NCBI RefSeq assembly: GCF_001701025.1
Contig: NZ_CP016793.1
Coordinates: 2,480,001 to 2,544,000 of the forward strand
Source: Lentzea guizhouensis
Lineage (GTDB): Bacteria > Actinomycetota > Actinomycetes > Mycobacteriales > Pseudonocardiaceae
Length of the DNA stretch: 64,000 nt
Direction: 5' to 3'
A program made the position numbers and the translations under genes. Position 1 is the stretch's first letter, and each line of letters starts with the position of its first letter. This document shows positions 54,496-62,832 of this stretch, piece after piece. The notes beneath the pieces were generated by a model. It was not told the DNA's origin, made no database searches, and worked only from the letters and a program-made list of their open reading frames with translations.

Positions 54496-54909
54496 CTATC
54501 CGCTGAAGATCGCGCCCAGAATGCTGACGAGCACGAGCACGAAGAAGCCCAGGACGATCACGCAGCCGACCACCGTGGCCGCGCTGTTCGCCGCCGTCTG
54601 CGGCTGTTGCGGTTGCGCGACAGGCGCTTGTGGCAACGGCGCCGCGTGCTGCTGCAGCCGTTGCCGACGACCCTGCCCGCGTCGTTCCTCCTGCTCCATC
54701 TGGGCCCAGATGGCCTGTCGCAGCTCGTCGGTCGGCACCGGAGGAGGTGTCGGCACCGCCACACGTGACGAGAACGACGCCGTCCGCAGCGGGGTCCACT
54801 GAGGAGCGACCCACGTGCCGGCGGTCACCAGGCCCGCCAGCGGGTCTGGGAACAGCGCAGGAGGCGGCGGGGCCTGTGTCCCGTCAGGACCGAAGTCAGA
54901 GCTCGGCAC
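54496..54909 (-). CDS. Hypothetical protein with C-terminal membrane helix
   Basis: This 137-residue protein begins at GTG 54909 with GGAGG six bases upstream. A Pro-rich N-terminal half leads to a short charged helix (TDELRQAIWAQMEQEERRG), a Gln/Pro linker and a single C-terminal membrane segment (VVGCVIVLGFFVLVLVSILGAIF). It is probably tail-anchored with its N-terminal part in the cytoplasm. I recognise no family. It starts 18 bp after the topA stop, so it probably shares that transcript. Confidence 0.7.
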   Translation of the reverse strand: MPSSDFGPDGTQAPPPPALFPDPLAGLVTAGTWVAPQWTPLRTASFSSRVAVPTPPPVPTDELRQAIWAQMEQEERRGQGRRQRLQQHAAPLPQAPVAQPQQPQTAANSAATVVGCVIVLGFFVLVLVSILGAIFSG

Positions 54910-54927
54910 CCGCCACCTCCGTCACGT

Positions 54928-57696
54928 TCAGCTCTTCGACTTGGCCGGAGCCTTCTTGGCCGCCGGCTTCTTCGCCGCCGCGGGCTTCTTCGCCGGGGCC
55001 TTCTTCTTCACCGGGCCCTTGGCGCGCTTCTCGGCCAGCAGCTCGGCCGCCCGCTCGTCGGTGATCGTCTCGACGCTGTCGGTCTTGCGCAGCGACGCGT
55101 TCGCCTCACCGTCGGTGACGTACGGGCCGAAGCGACCCTCCTTGATCACCATCGGCTTGCCGGACACCGGGTCGTTGCCCAGCTCGCGCAACGGCGGCGC
55201 GGCGGCCGCCCGGCCCCGCTTCTTCGGCTCGGCGTAGATCTTCAACGCCTCTTCGAGCGTGACCGTGAAGATCTGCGACTCGTCGCCCAGCGACCGCGAG
55301 TCGGTGCCCTTCTTCAGGTACGGGCCGTAGCGACCGTTCTGCGCGGTGATCTCGGCGCCCGTCTCCGGGTCCTTGCCGACCACCCGCGGCAGCGACAGCA
55401 GCTTCAGCGCATCGTCCAGCGTGACCGTGTCCAGCGACATCGACTTGAACAGCGAGCCGGTGCGCGGCTTCGGGGCCTTCGCCTTCGACGACGACCCGTT
55501 CTCCGCCGCCTCGGGCAGCACCTCGGTCACATACGGGCCGAAGCGGCCCTCCTTGGCCACGATCTCGTTGCCCGAGACCGGGTCGGTGCCCAGCGAGCGG
55601 CCCTCCTGCGGCGTCGAGAACAGCTTCTCGGCGATCTCCGCGGAGAGCTCGTCCGGCGGCAGGTCGTCCGGCAGGTTCGCGCGCTGCGCGGCACCGTCGA
55701 CCTCGCGCTCCAGGTACGGCCCGAACCGGCCGACGCGGACCACGACCGTGCGGCCCTCGGAGTCGCTGAACAGCGGGATCGAGTTGACCTCGCGCGGGTC
55801 GATGTCCTCGACACCCGTGCCGACCAGCTTCTTCAGGCCACCGGAGCGGCCGATCGAGCCGTCGGGGCCGATGCTGCCGCCGAAGTAGAACCCGGAGAGC
55901 CACGTCGTGCGCTGCTGGCGACCGGCGGCGATGCCGTCGAGCTCGTCCTCCAGCGCGGCGGTGAAGTCGTAGTCGACGAGGCGGCCGAAGTGCACCTCCA
56001 GCAGCCCGACCACGGCGAACGCCACCCACGACGGGACGAGCGCCGCGCCCTTCTTCCACACGTAGCCGCGGTCCTGGACCGTGCTGATGATCGACGAGTA
56101 GGTGGAGGGACGGCCGATGCCGAGCTCCTCCATCGTCTTGATCAGCGACGGCTCGGTGTAGCGCGAGGGCGGCGAGGTCGTGTGGCCGTCCGGGGACAGC
56201 TCGGCGATCGTCAGACCCTGGTCCTTGACCAGCAGCGGCAACCGCGACTCGGCGTCGTCGGACTCGCCACCGGCCTCGGCGTCGACGGTCTCGACGTAGG
56301 CCTTGAGGAAGCCGGCGAACGTGATCGTGCGACCGGACGCGGCGAAGGTGACCTCCTGGCCGGACGCCGCCTTGCCGACGATCCGCACGCTGGTCGTGTT
56401 GCCCCGCGCGTCGGCCATCTGGGAGGCGATCGTGCGCTGCCAGATCATCTCGTAGAGCTTGAACTCGTCCGAGTCGAGCTCGGCGGCCACCTGGCCCGGC
56501 GTGCGGAAGACCTCACCCGCGGGCCGGATCGCCTCGTGGGCCTCCTGCGCGTTCTTGACCTTGCGCGTGTACTGGCGCGGCTCCTTGGCGACGTACTGCG
56601 CGCCGTAGAGGTCCGTGGCCCGCGTGCGGGCCGCGTTGATCGCGGTCTCCGACAGCGTGGTGCTGTCGGTGCGCATGTAGGTGATGTAGCCGTTCTCGTA
56701 CAGCTTCTGCGCGGTGCGCATCGTGCGGTCCGCGGAGAACCGCAGCTTGCGGCCGGCCTCCTGCTGCAGCGTCGAGGTCATGAACGGCGCGTACGGCTTG
56801 CGCGTGTACGGCTTCTCCTCGACCGAGGAGACCCTGACCGGCGCGTTCTGCATCCCGGCCGCGATGGCGCGGGCCTGTGCCTCGTCCAGCACGACCACGT
56901 CGGCCTTGCCGGTCAGCTTGCCGTCGGAACCGAAGTCGCGGCCGGTCGCGAGGCGGGTGCCGTCGAGCGCCACCATCCTGGCGCCGAACTGGCGCGGGGT
57001 GGCCTCGGCACCGGCGTCCATGACCGCCGAGATGTCCCAGTAGCCGGCGGAGACGAACTTCATCCGCTCGCGCTCGCGCTCCACGACCAGGCGCGTCGCC
57101 ACCGACTGCACGCGGCCCGCCGAGAGCTTCGGCATGACCTTCTTCCACAGCACGGGGCTGACCTCGTAGCCGTAGAGGCGGTCGAGGATGCGGCGGGTCT
57201 CCTGCGCGTCGACCAGGTCCTGGTCCAGGTCGCGCGGGTTGGCGGCAGCGGCCCGGATCGCGGACTCGGTGATCTCGTGGAACACCATCCTGCGGACCGG
57301 GACCTTGGGCTTCAGGGTCTCCAGCAGGTGCCACGCGATGGCCTCGCCCTCGCGGTCACCGTCTGTCGCGAGGTAGAGCTCGTCGACGTCCTTCAGGGCT
57401 TCCTTGAGCTCGGTGACCAGGGACTTCTTGTCCGCGCTGACCACGTAGAGGGGCTCGAAGTCGTGGTCGACGTCCACGCCGAGCCGAGCCCAGGCCTGGC
57501 CCTTGAACTTCGCGGGGACGTCGGCGGCACCGCGCGGCAGGTCCCGGATGTGTCCCCGGGAGGACTCCACGACGAAGTTGCTGCCGAGGTACGAGGCGAT
57601 CTTGCGCGCCTTCGTGGGCGACTCGACGATCACCAGTCGCCGGGTGCTGCTGCCCGCTCCTCCGCCGCTCTTTCTCGTCCGTGTCGATCCAGCCAC
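54928..57696 (-). CDS. topA: DNA topoisomerase I
   Basis: This 922-residue type IA enzyme relaxes negative supercoils. The TOPRIM domain (about 20-140) has RLVIVESPTKARKIASYLG, the catalytic glutamate and DGDREGEAIAWHLLE. The nicking tyrosine is in YITYMRTDSTTLS, with RVQSVATRLVV and FMTSTLQQEAGRKL around the gate. Four C-terminal repeats (GRFGPYLE, GRFGPYVTE, GRYGPYLKKG, GRFGPYVTDG) lead to a Lys/Ala tail, as in mycobacterial TopA, which lacks zinc fingers. I chose GTG 57696; earlier codons lie in unlike sequence. Confidence 0.97.
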   Translation of the reverse strand: MAGSTRTRKSGGGAGSSTRRLVIVESPTKARKIASYLGSNFVVESSRGHIRDLPRGAADVPAKFKGQAWARLGVDVDHDFEPLYVVSADKKSLVTELKEALKDVDELYLATDGDREGEAIAWHLLETLKPKVPVRRMVFHEITESAIRAAAANPRDLDQDLVDAQETRRILDRLYGYEVSPVLWKKVMPKLSAGRVQSVATRLVVERERERMKFVSAGYWDISAVMDAGAEATPRQFGARMVALDGTRLATGRDFGSDGKLTGKADVVVLDEAQARAIAAGMQNAPVRVSSVEEKPYTRKPYAPFMTSTLQQEAGRKLRFSADRTMRTAQKLYENGYITYMRTDSTTLSETAINAARTRATDLYGAQYVAKEPRQYTRKVKNAQEAHEAIRPAGEVFRTPGQVAAELDSDEFKLYEMIWQRTIASQMADARGNTTSVRIVGKAASGQEVTFAASGRTITFAGFLKAYVETVDAEAGGESDDAESRLPLLVKDQGLTIAELSPDGHTTSPPSRYTEPSLIKTMEELGIGRPSTYSSIISTVQDRGYVWKKGAALVPSWVAFAVVGLLEVHFGRLVDYDFTAALEDELDGIAAGRQQRTTWLSGFYFGGSIGPDGSIGRSGGLKKLVGTGVEDIDPREVNSIPLFSDSEGRTVVVRVGRFGPYLEREVDGAAQRANLPDDLPPDELSAEIAEKLFSTPQEGRSLGTDPVSGNEIVAKEGRFGPYVTEVLPEAAENGSSSKAKAPKPRTGSLFKSMSLDTVTLDDALKLLSLPRVVGKDPETGAEITAQNGRYGPYLKKGTDSRSLGDESQIFTVTLEEALKIYAEPKKRGRAAAAPPLRELGNDPVSGKPMVIKEGRFGPYVTDGEANASLRKTDSVETITDERAAELLAEKRAKGPVKKKAPAKKPAAAKKPAAKKAPAKSKS

Positions 57697-57835
57697 GCCG
57701 TCCCGCTCTCTTCCAAACCCGTTCCCAGGCCCGCCAGTGTTGCCCAGCGCCGGCCGAAAAGCACACCATCCGTCATGTCTTCTGCGACGCCTGTTCGACG
57801 AGACAGAGTGACACAACCTCGCCGGAGTGCCCCGC

Positions 57836-58408
57836 TCAGGCCGCCGGCCACGTGCTCATCGCCACCCCGTGCGGAGGGCTTCCGACCAGCTCAGCGAGCC
57901 TCGCGAGCCGTCTGCGGCCGGTCACCCGCAGCGCTGGTGCTCCTACCAGGGTGCACGGAAGACCGGACTGAAGCAGGGCATTTTGCAACGGTTCGTGTGT
58001 CTGGGGTGCGTTGGGGTCCAAACCGAGCAGGTACGCCGACTCCATCCAGCTGCCGGCGGCCAGCGCCCAGACCCGGAGCACTGCTCCGTTCAGCTCGAAG
58101 TCGGCGGGCACCTTCTTGGCGGAACCGTCCAGCCAGCGGGCGGCCAGAGGGGTGAGATCGGTGCGGAACGGCGTGCGCACGAACCGCGTGCCCTCCTCGT
58201 TGACGCACAGCTCGGAGGTCACGCCACGCTCGGTGCAGGCCTGCTTGAGGGGCTGGTGGCGCCAGTCGTCGCGCAGCTCGACGTACACGCGGGCAGCCGT
58301 GCCGCGTGCGAAGCTGACGGCCTGCCCCGGCCCGCAGAGGAAGCCGGCGAGGTCCGCCTTGGCCGGCGTTCGCGCCTCGGCCGAGAAGAAGGACAGCTGC
58401 CCAACCAC
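57836..58408 (-). CDS. Conserved hypothetical protein (Rv3647c-like)
   Basis: This 190-residue protein begins MVGQLSFFSAEARTPAKADL at GTG 58408. It contains GPGQAVSFARGTAARVYVEL and RTDLTPLAARWLDGSAKKVP, and a C-terminal PALRVTGRRRLARLAELVG. I know it only as the neighbour of topA in actinobacteria (Rv3647c position, similar length). No catalytic motif, membrane helix or signal peptide is visible. Its function is unknown. Confidence 0.8.
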   Translation of the reverse strand: MVGQLSFFSAEARTPAKADLAGFLCGPGQAVSFARGTAARVYVELRDDWRHQPLKQACTERGVTSELCVNEEGTRFVRTPFRTDLTPLAARWLDGSAKKVPADFELNGAVLRVWALAAGSWMESAYLLGLDPNAPQTHEPLQNALLQSGLPCTLVGAPALRVTGRRRLARLAELVGSPPHGVAMSTWPAA

Positions 58409-58473
58409 GGCCCACAGAGTAGAACAGACGTTCGACTGTGACCAGTGGTGCGGGTGTGACTACGCCGGTTGAG

Positions 58474-59016
58474 CTATTGGGTGGCCTTCAGCGTCGAGCA
58501 GGACGCCGACTTGGTGACCGCGGCCGCGTACTTGGGTGACTTCTCCAGTGCGTCGAACGTGGCTCGGAGCTGTTCGGGGGCGCTGACCTGCGAGGTTTCG
58601 GTGAGCACCTTCTCGGCGTTGTCCCAGAACCGGGCGTCGGCCGCGAGCGCGGTGATCGGCTTCTCGGCCGCCTGGTACGACTTGGCGGACTCGTCGAGGT
58701 ACTTGAGCGTGCGCTCGTGGACGTCCTTCAGCTCGTCGGACGGCGGACCGATTTCTTTCAACTTGTGGCCGGAAGTCACGAACGCCGTGGCGTTGTCGGT
58801 GACGAGCTTCAGGTAGGCCGTCTTGATCGCGGCCGGGTTCGCCGGGTCCTGCCTCTGCAGCTCCTGGCCGGCTTTGAGGCCGGGGACGACGCCGGCGCAG
58901 AACGTGTCGACCCAGCGGCCCTGGGCGTCGGTGAGCGGCTGGTCCTCGTCGGAGGCGCAGGCGCTGGTCAGGAGGGCCGCGGCGGCCAGCACCGCCGTCG
59001 CCAGACGTGATCGCAC
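58474..59016 (-). CDS. Lipoprotein A of a three-gene paralogous set
   Basis: This 180-residue exported lipoprotein has a signal ending LTSACAS (lipobox). The mature part is helical with a Cys pair: DTFCAGVVPGL near residue 40 and SASCSTLKATQ at the end. The shared pattern of helix, DPANPAAIK and a Cys near each end recurs in the next two genes. No known domain is recognised. It starts at GTG 59016. It is the third gene in direction of transcription. Confidence 0.75.
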   Translation of the reverse strand: MRSRLATAVLAAAALLTSACASDEDQPLTDAQGRWVDTFCAGVVPGLKAGQELQRQDPANPAAIKTAYLKLVTDNATAFVTSGHKLKEIGPPSDELKDVHERTLKYLDESAKSYQAAEKPITALAADARFWDNAEKVLTETSQVSAPEQLRATFDALEKSPKYAAAVTKSASCSTLKATQ

Positions 59017-59056
59017 CGCCCGAACAGTACCCGTTCGAGCGATGCGGTCCCGCAGG

Positions 59057-59629
59057 TCAGGAGGTCGGCTGCGACGACGTCGAGGGGTCCAGCTCCCGGC
59101 ACTTGCCGGCCTTCTTCGCCGCCTCCGCCAGCCCGCTCTCGTCGACCTTCCTGCGCACGTCGGCGCCGGTGTTCTCCACCGCGGCCGCCTTGGTCATCAT
59201 CTCGGTGAACGCGGTGATGACCGCGGTGGCGTCGGGCGCGGAGTCGACCTTGGACTTGGTGTCGGAGAGCAGGGTCCTGATCTGGCCGACGCCGTTCTCC
59301 GCGGCGCCCACCAGCTCCCCCGCCTTCGGGTGCGGGCCGTTCTCCAGGGGTTCCAGCTCGCCTGCCGACTTCTCGGCGGCGGCGAGCTGGATGCTCAGCC
59401 AGTCGGACAGGCCGGCCTTGAGCTTGGCGGGGTCGCTCAGGTCGATCGACGGCTCGGTGGACAGGCCGCTCGCGGTGCCGGCGACGGCCCCGCAGACCTG
59501 GTCCAGCCACGCCACGACGTCCGCCTCGGTGGCGGTGGGTGTCGTCGACGTGGGGGAACCGCCGGTGCAGGAGGCCACGAGCACGCTTGAGAGGACAGCG
59601 ACGACTGCGCGTGCCATGAGGCGGGTCAT
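59057..59629 (-). CDS. Lipoprotein B of the set
   Basis: This 190-residue lipoprotein has the signal VVAVLSSVLVASCTG. DQVCGAVAGTASG and AGKCRELDPS hold the conserved Cys pair, and DLSDPAKLKAGLSDWLS parallels DVGDPAKLKAEMAAYMG of the next gene. The mature domain is a long helical bundle by appearance. The ATG at 59629 is preceded by GGAG at wide spacing. An internal ATG four codons later is also possible. Confidence 0.75.
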   Translation of the reverse strand: MTRLMARAVVAVLSSVLVASCTGGSPTSTTPTATEADVVAWLDQVCGAVAGTASGLSTEPSIDLSDPAKLKAGLSDWLSIQLAAAEKSAGELEPLENGPHPKAGELVGAAENGVGQIRTLLSDTKSKVDSAPDATAVITAFTEMMTKAAAVENTGADVRRKVDESGLAEAAKKAGKCRELDPSTSSQPTS

Positions 59630-59673
59630 GCGCCGCAAGCTACTCCGGGCGGCGGTGGCGCACAGGTTGGGCC

Positions 59674-60243
59674 TCAGCCGGTCGGGGCGACGCCGAGGCG
59701 CTGCATCTCCTGGCACTTCTGGGCGCTCTGGGCGGCCTTCTGCAGCTCGGGGACGGCCTTGAGGTCCCTCAGCGGGTCGGCGAGCTCGGAGAGCTTGGAG
59801 ATCGCCTCTCCCGCCGCCTGCAGGCCGCCGGTGGCGTCGTTGGCGTCCGCCTGCTCGATCTTCGTCTTGGCCTCGGCGAAGAGGGTGCCGAGCGCGGTGA
59901 AGGTCTCGGACATCTTGGTCACGGCCTCGTCGCCGCCCGCGACGGGCGACGGTCCGACCTGCTTGAGGTCGGCGGAGGACTTCGTGAACGCGTCGGCGTG
60001 CTGGCCCATGTAGGCGGCCATCTCGGCCTTGAGCTTGGCCGGGTCGCCCACGTCGAGCTTCGGAGCCGTCTTGTCCACCTTGGCGAACGCGGAGGCCGCG
60101 CCGCAGACCTTGTCCATGTAGGCGACGGCGGCGGCGTCGGACTGGCCGCTGGTCGGGCTGGACGTGCCGGAGTCGCCGCCGTTGGTGCACCCGGCCAGCG
60201 CGATGGCGGCAACTGCGGTAGTGGCGACGAGGCTGCGCCTCAT
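59674..60243 (-). CDS. Lipoprotein C of the set
   Basis: This 189-residue lipoprotein has the signal TTAVAAIALAGCTN and a Ser/Thr/Gly linker. DKVCGAASAFAKVDK and SAQKCQEMQRLG form the conserved Cys pair of the family. The ATG at 60243 has GAGGAG at good spacing. A strong hairpin (60256-60298) lies just upstream, so its expression may be separated from, or attenuated by, hppA transcription. It is followed by its two relatives on the same strand. Confidence 0.75.
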   Translation of the reverse strand: MRRSLVATTAVAAIALAGCTNGGDSGTSSPTSGQSDAAAVAYMDKVCGAASAFAKVDKTAPKLDVGDPAKLKAEMAAYMGQHADAFTKSSADLKQVGPSPVAGGDEAVTKMSETFTALGTLFAEAKTKIEQADANDATGGLQAAGEAISKLSELADPLRDLKAVPELQKAAQSAQKCQEMQRLGVAPTG

Positions 60244-60255
60244 GTCGTAACTCCT

Positions 60256-60298
60256 CGGTCGGGGTACGTCGGGGGAAGACCCGAACGTACCCCGACCG
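60256..60298 (-). terminator. hppA terminator/attenuator before lipoprotein genes
   Basis: A perfect 14-bp stem (60256-60269 with 60285-60298) and 15-base loop lie 9 bp past the hppA stop and immediately before the ribosome site of the next gene. Confidence 0.8.
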
Positions 60299-60307
60299 GC
60301 TGTGGAA

Positions 60308-62617
60308 CTACGCGGCGCCGTTGCTGACGGTCTCCGCGGGCGAGCCGGCGATGGCGGTCCCGCGGCGCTTCGACACGACGATCGCACCGACGATGATCGC
60401 GGTCGCGACCACGGCGATGGCGATCCGCAGCGGGGCGGACGCGTCCGGCCCGATCGAGAACGTCACGACGGCGGGCGCGATCAGCACCGAGACCAGGTTC
60501 ATCACCTTGATCAGCGGGTTGATGGCCGGACCGGCGGTGTCCTTGAACGGGTCGCCGACGGTGTCACCGATGACGGTCGCGGCGTGGGCGTCGGAGCCCT
60601 TGCCGCCGTGGTTGCCGTCCTCGACCAGCTTCTTCGCGTTGTCCCAGGCACCACCGGAGTTGGCCAGGAACACCGCCATCAGCGTGCCGGTCGCGATCGC
60701 GCCGGCGAGGTAGCCCGCCAGCGGGCCGACGCCGAGGCCGAAGCCGACGGCGATCGGGGCGAGCACGGCCATCAGACCAGGGGTCGCGAGCTCGCGCAGC
60801 GAGTCCCTGGTGCAGATGTCGACGACGCGGCCGTACTCCGGCTTGACCGAGTAGTCCATGATGCCCGGGTTCTCGCGGAACTGGCGGCGCACCTCGAACA
60901 CGATGGCACCGGCGGCGCGCGTCACGGCGTTGACCGCGAGGCCCGAGAACATGAACACCACGGCCGCGCCGATGGCGACACCGACGAGGACGTTCGGGCT
61001 GAACACGACGTTGGTGAACGAGATCGGCAGCGCGCCGACCTGGTCACCGATCTTCAGCACGGCCTGGTCGATCGCGTCCTTGTAGGAGCCGAACAGCGCC
61101 GTCGCGGCGAGCACGGCGGTCGCGATCGCGATGCCCTTGGTGATGGCCTTGGTGGTGTTGCCCACCGCGTCGAGCTCGGTCAGGATCTGCGCGCCCTCGC
61201 CGTGCACGTCACCGGACATCTCGGCGATGCCCTGCGCGTTGTCGGAGACCGGGCCGAAGGTGTCCATCGCCACGATGACGCCGACGGTGGTCAGCAGACC
61301 GCAACCGGCGAGCGCGATCGCGAACAGCGCGACGACGACCGAACCGGACAGCAGGAACGCGCCGTAGACGGCGGCACCGATGACCAGCGCGGTGTAGACG
61401 GCCGACTCGAAACCGACCGAGATGCCGGACAGGATGACCGTGGCCGCACCGGTCAGCGAGGTCTGGCCGACCTCCTTGACCGGCTTGTGGTCGGTGCCGG
61501 TGTAGTAGCCGGTCAGCCAGAGGATCACGCCGGCGAGCACGATGCCGATGATCACCGCGACGGACGCGATCAGCGCCGGGTTGCCGCTGGTGCCCTTGAT
61601 CGTGTCGGAGATGCCGTTGAGGTCCGCGAAGGAGCTCGGCAGGTACGTGAAGGCCGCGATCGTGCACAGCACCGCGGAGATGACCGCGGAGATGTAGAAG
61701 GAGCGGTTGATGGCCGAAAGGCCGCTCTCGCCCACCTTCGCCTTGGTCGTGTAGACGCCGATGACCGCGGTGAGCACACCGATCGCGGGAACGATCAGCG
61801 GGAACAGCAGGCCCTGCACACCGAACGCGGCGGTGCCGAGGATCAGCGACGCGACCAGGGTGACGGCGTAGGACTCGAAGAGGTCCGCGGCCATGCCGGC
61901 GCAGTCACCGACGTTGTCGCCCACGTTGTCCGCGATGGTGGCGGCGTTGCGGGGGTCGTCCTCGGGGATGCCCTGCTCGACCTTGCCGACCAGGTCGGCG
62001 CCGACGTCGGCGGCCTTGGTGAAGATACCGCCACCGACACGCATGAACATCGCGAGCAGCGCGGCACCGAAACCGAAGCCCTCCAGGACCTTCGGGGCCT
62101 GACCGGCGTACACGAGCACGACGAGCGCGGCACCGAAGAGGCCGAGACCGACCGTGGTCATGCCGACCACGCCGCCGGTGCGGAACGCGATGCGCGTCGC
62201 CTTTTCGCGACCGCCTTCTTCGTTCGCGGCGGCGGCGACACGCACGTTGGCGCGCGTGGACAACCACATGCCCAGGTAGCCGATGATCGCCGAGAACGCG
62301 GCACCGACGATGAAGAACAAAGATCGGCCGATTCGTTCAGCCAAATCATCTGCCGGTAGCGCGAACAGCAGCACGAACACGATCACGACAAAGATGCCGA
62401 GCGTGCGGAACTGCCGGTTGAGGTAGGCCGCTGCGCCCTCCTGAACCGCCTTGGCGATGTCCTGCATCTTGTCGGTGCCCTGGCCGGCGGCCAGCACCTC
62501 CTTGAGCAGCACGTACCCGACGGCGAGAGCAGCCAGGGCGACCACGGCGACCACGGCTACGACGCCGCGATCACCTCCGGAGAGCTCGAGGCCCTCCGCG
62601 AGGAATTGCCGGGACAT
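60308..62617 (-). CDS. hppA: Proton-pumping membrane pyrophosphatase (K+-independent)
   Basis: This 769-residue protein has about 16 membrane helices and couples PPi hydrolysis to proton export. Core motifs are DVGADLVGKVEQGIPEDDP, DNVGDNVGDCAGMAADLFE and SGGAWDNAKKLVEDG. GNTTKAITKGIAIATAV carries the lysine in the GNTTKA position that marks the K+-independent type. ATG 62617 has AGGAGG upstream. A strong hairpin follows the stop. The window also has a soluble pyrophosphatase, so the cell can either dissipate or conserve PPi energy. Confidence 0.96.
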   Translation of the reverse strand: MSRQFLAEGLELSGGDRGVVAVVAVVALAALAVGYVLLKEVLAAGQGTDKMQDIAKAVQEGAAAYLNRQFRTLGIFVVIVFVLLFALPADDLAERIGRSLFFIVGAAFSAIIGYLGMWLSTRANVRVAAAANEEGGREKATRIAFRTGGVVGMTTVGLGLFGAALVVLVYAGQAPKVLEGFGFGAALLAMFMRVGGGIFTKAADVGADLVGKVEQGIPEDDPRNAATIADNVGDNVGDCAGMAADLFESYAVTLVASLILGTAAFGVQGLLFPLIVPAIGVLTAVIGVYTTKAKVGESGLSAINRSFYISAVISAVLCTIAAFTYLPSSFADLNGISDTIKGTSGNPALIASVAVIIGIVLAGVILWLTGYYTGTDHKPVKEVGQTSLTGAATVILSGISVGFESAVYTALVIGAAVYGAFLLSGSVVVALFAIALAGCGLLTTVGVIVAMDTFGPVSDNAQGIAEMSGDVHGEGAQILTELDAVGNTTKAITKGIAIATAVLAATALFGSYKDAIDQAVLKIGDQVGALPISFTNVVFSPNVLVGVAIGAAVVFMFSGLAVNAVTRAAGAIVFEVRRQFRENPGIMDYSVKPEYGRVVDICTRDSLRELATPGLMAVLAPIAVGFGLGVGPLAGYLAGAIATGTLMAVFLANSGGAWDNAKKLVEDGNHGGKGSDAHAATVIGDTVGDPFKDTAGPAINPLIKVMNLVSVLIAPAVVTFSIGPDASAPLRIAIAVVATAIIVGAIVVSKRRGTAIAGSPAETVSNGAA

Positions 62618-62832
62618 CCGTCCTCCTGGTGAGTTGCCATGTGCAGCGCCAAGGCAGACCAGCCGCCCAGCGCGACGTGACGCATCCCTCATTGGATGCG
62701 ATGAGCGGGGAGTCTAGGGGCTGGTTGCAACAAGGCAACGAACCGTCCCGAAGCGTGCACACACCGTTATCCGCGCTGGAAGTCGACCGCGGCCCGGTCA
62801 GGACTGTCGGTGGTGTATGCGAAGCTCGGGTC

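Noticed and set aside
60302..62359. Plus-strand frame of 685 codons over hppA
   Set aside because: It is antisense to a fully intact pyrophosphatase and consists of Asp/Arg/His-rich shadow sequence.
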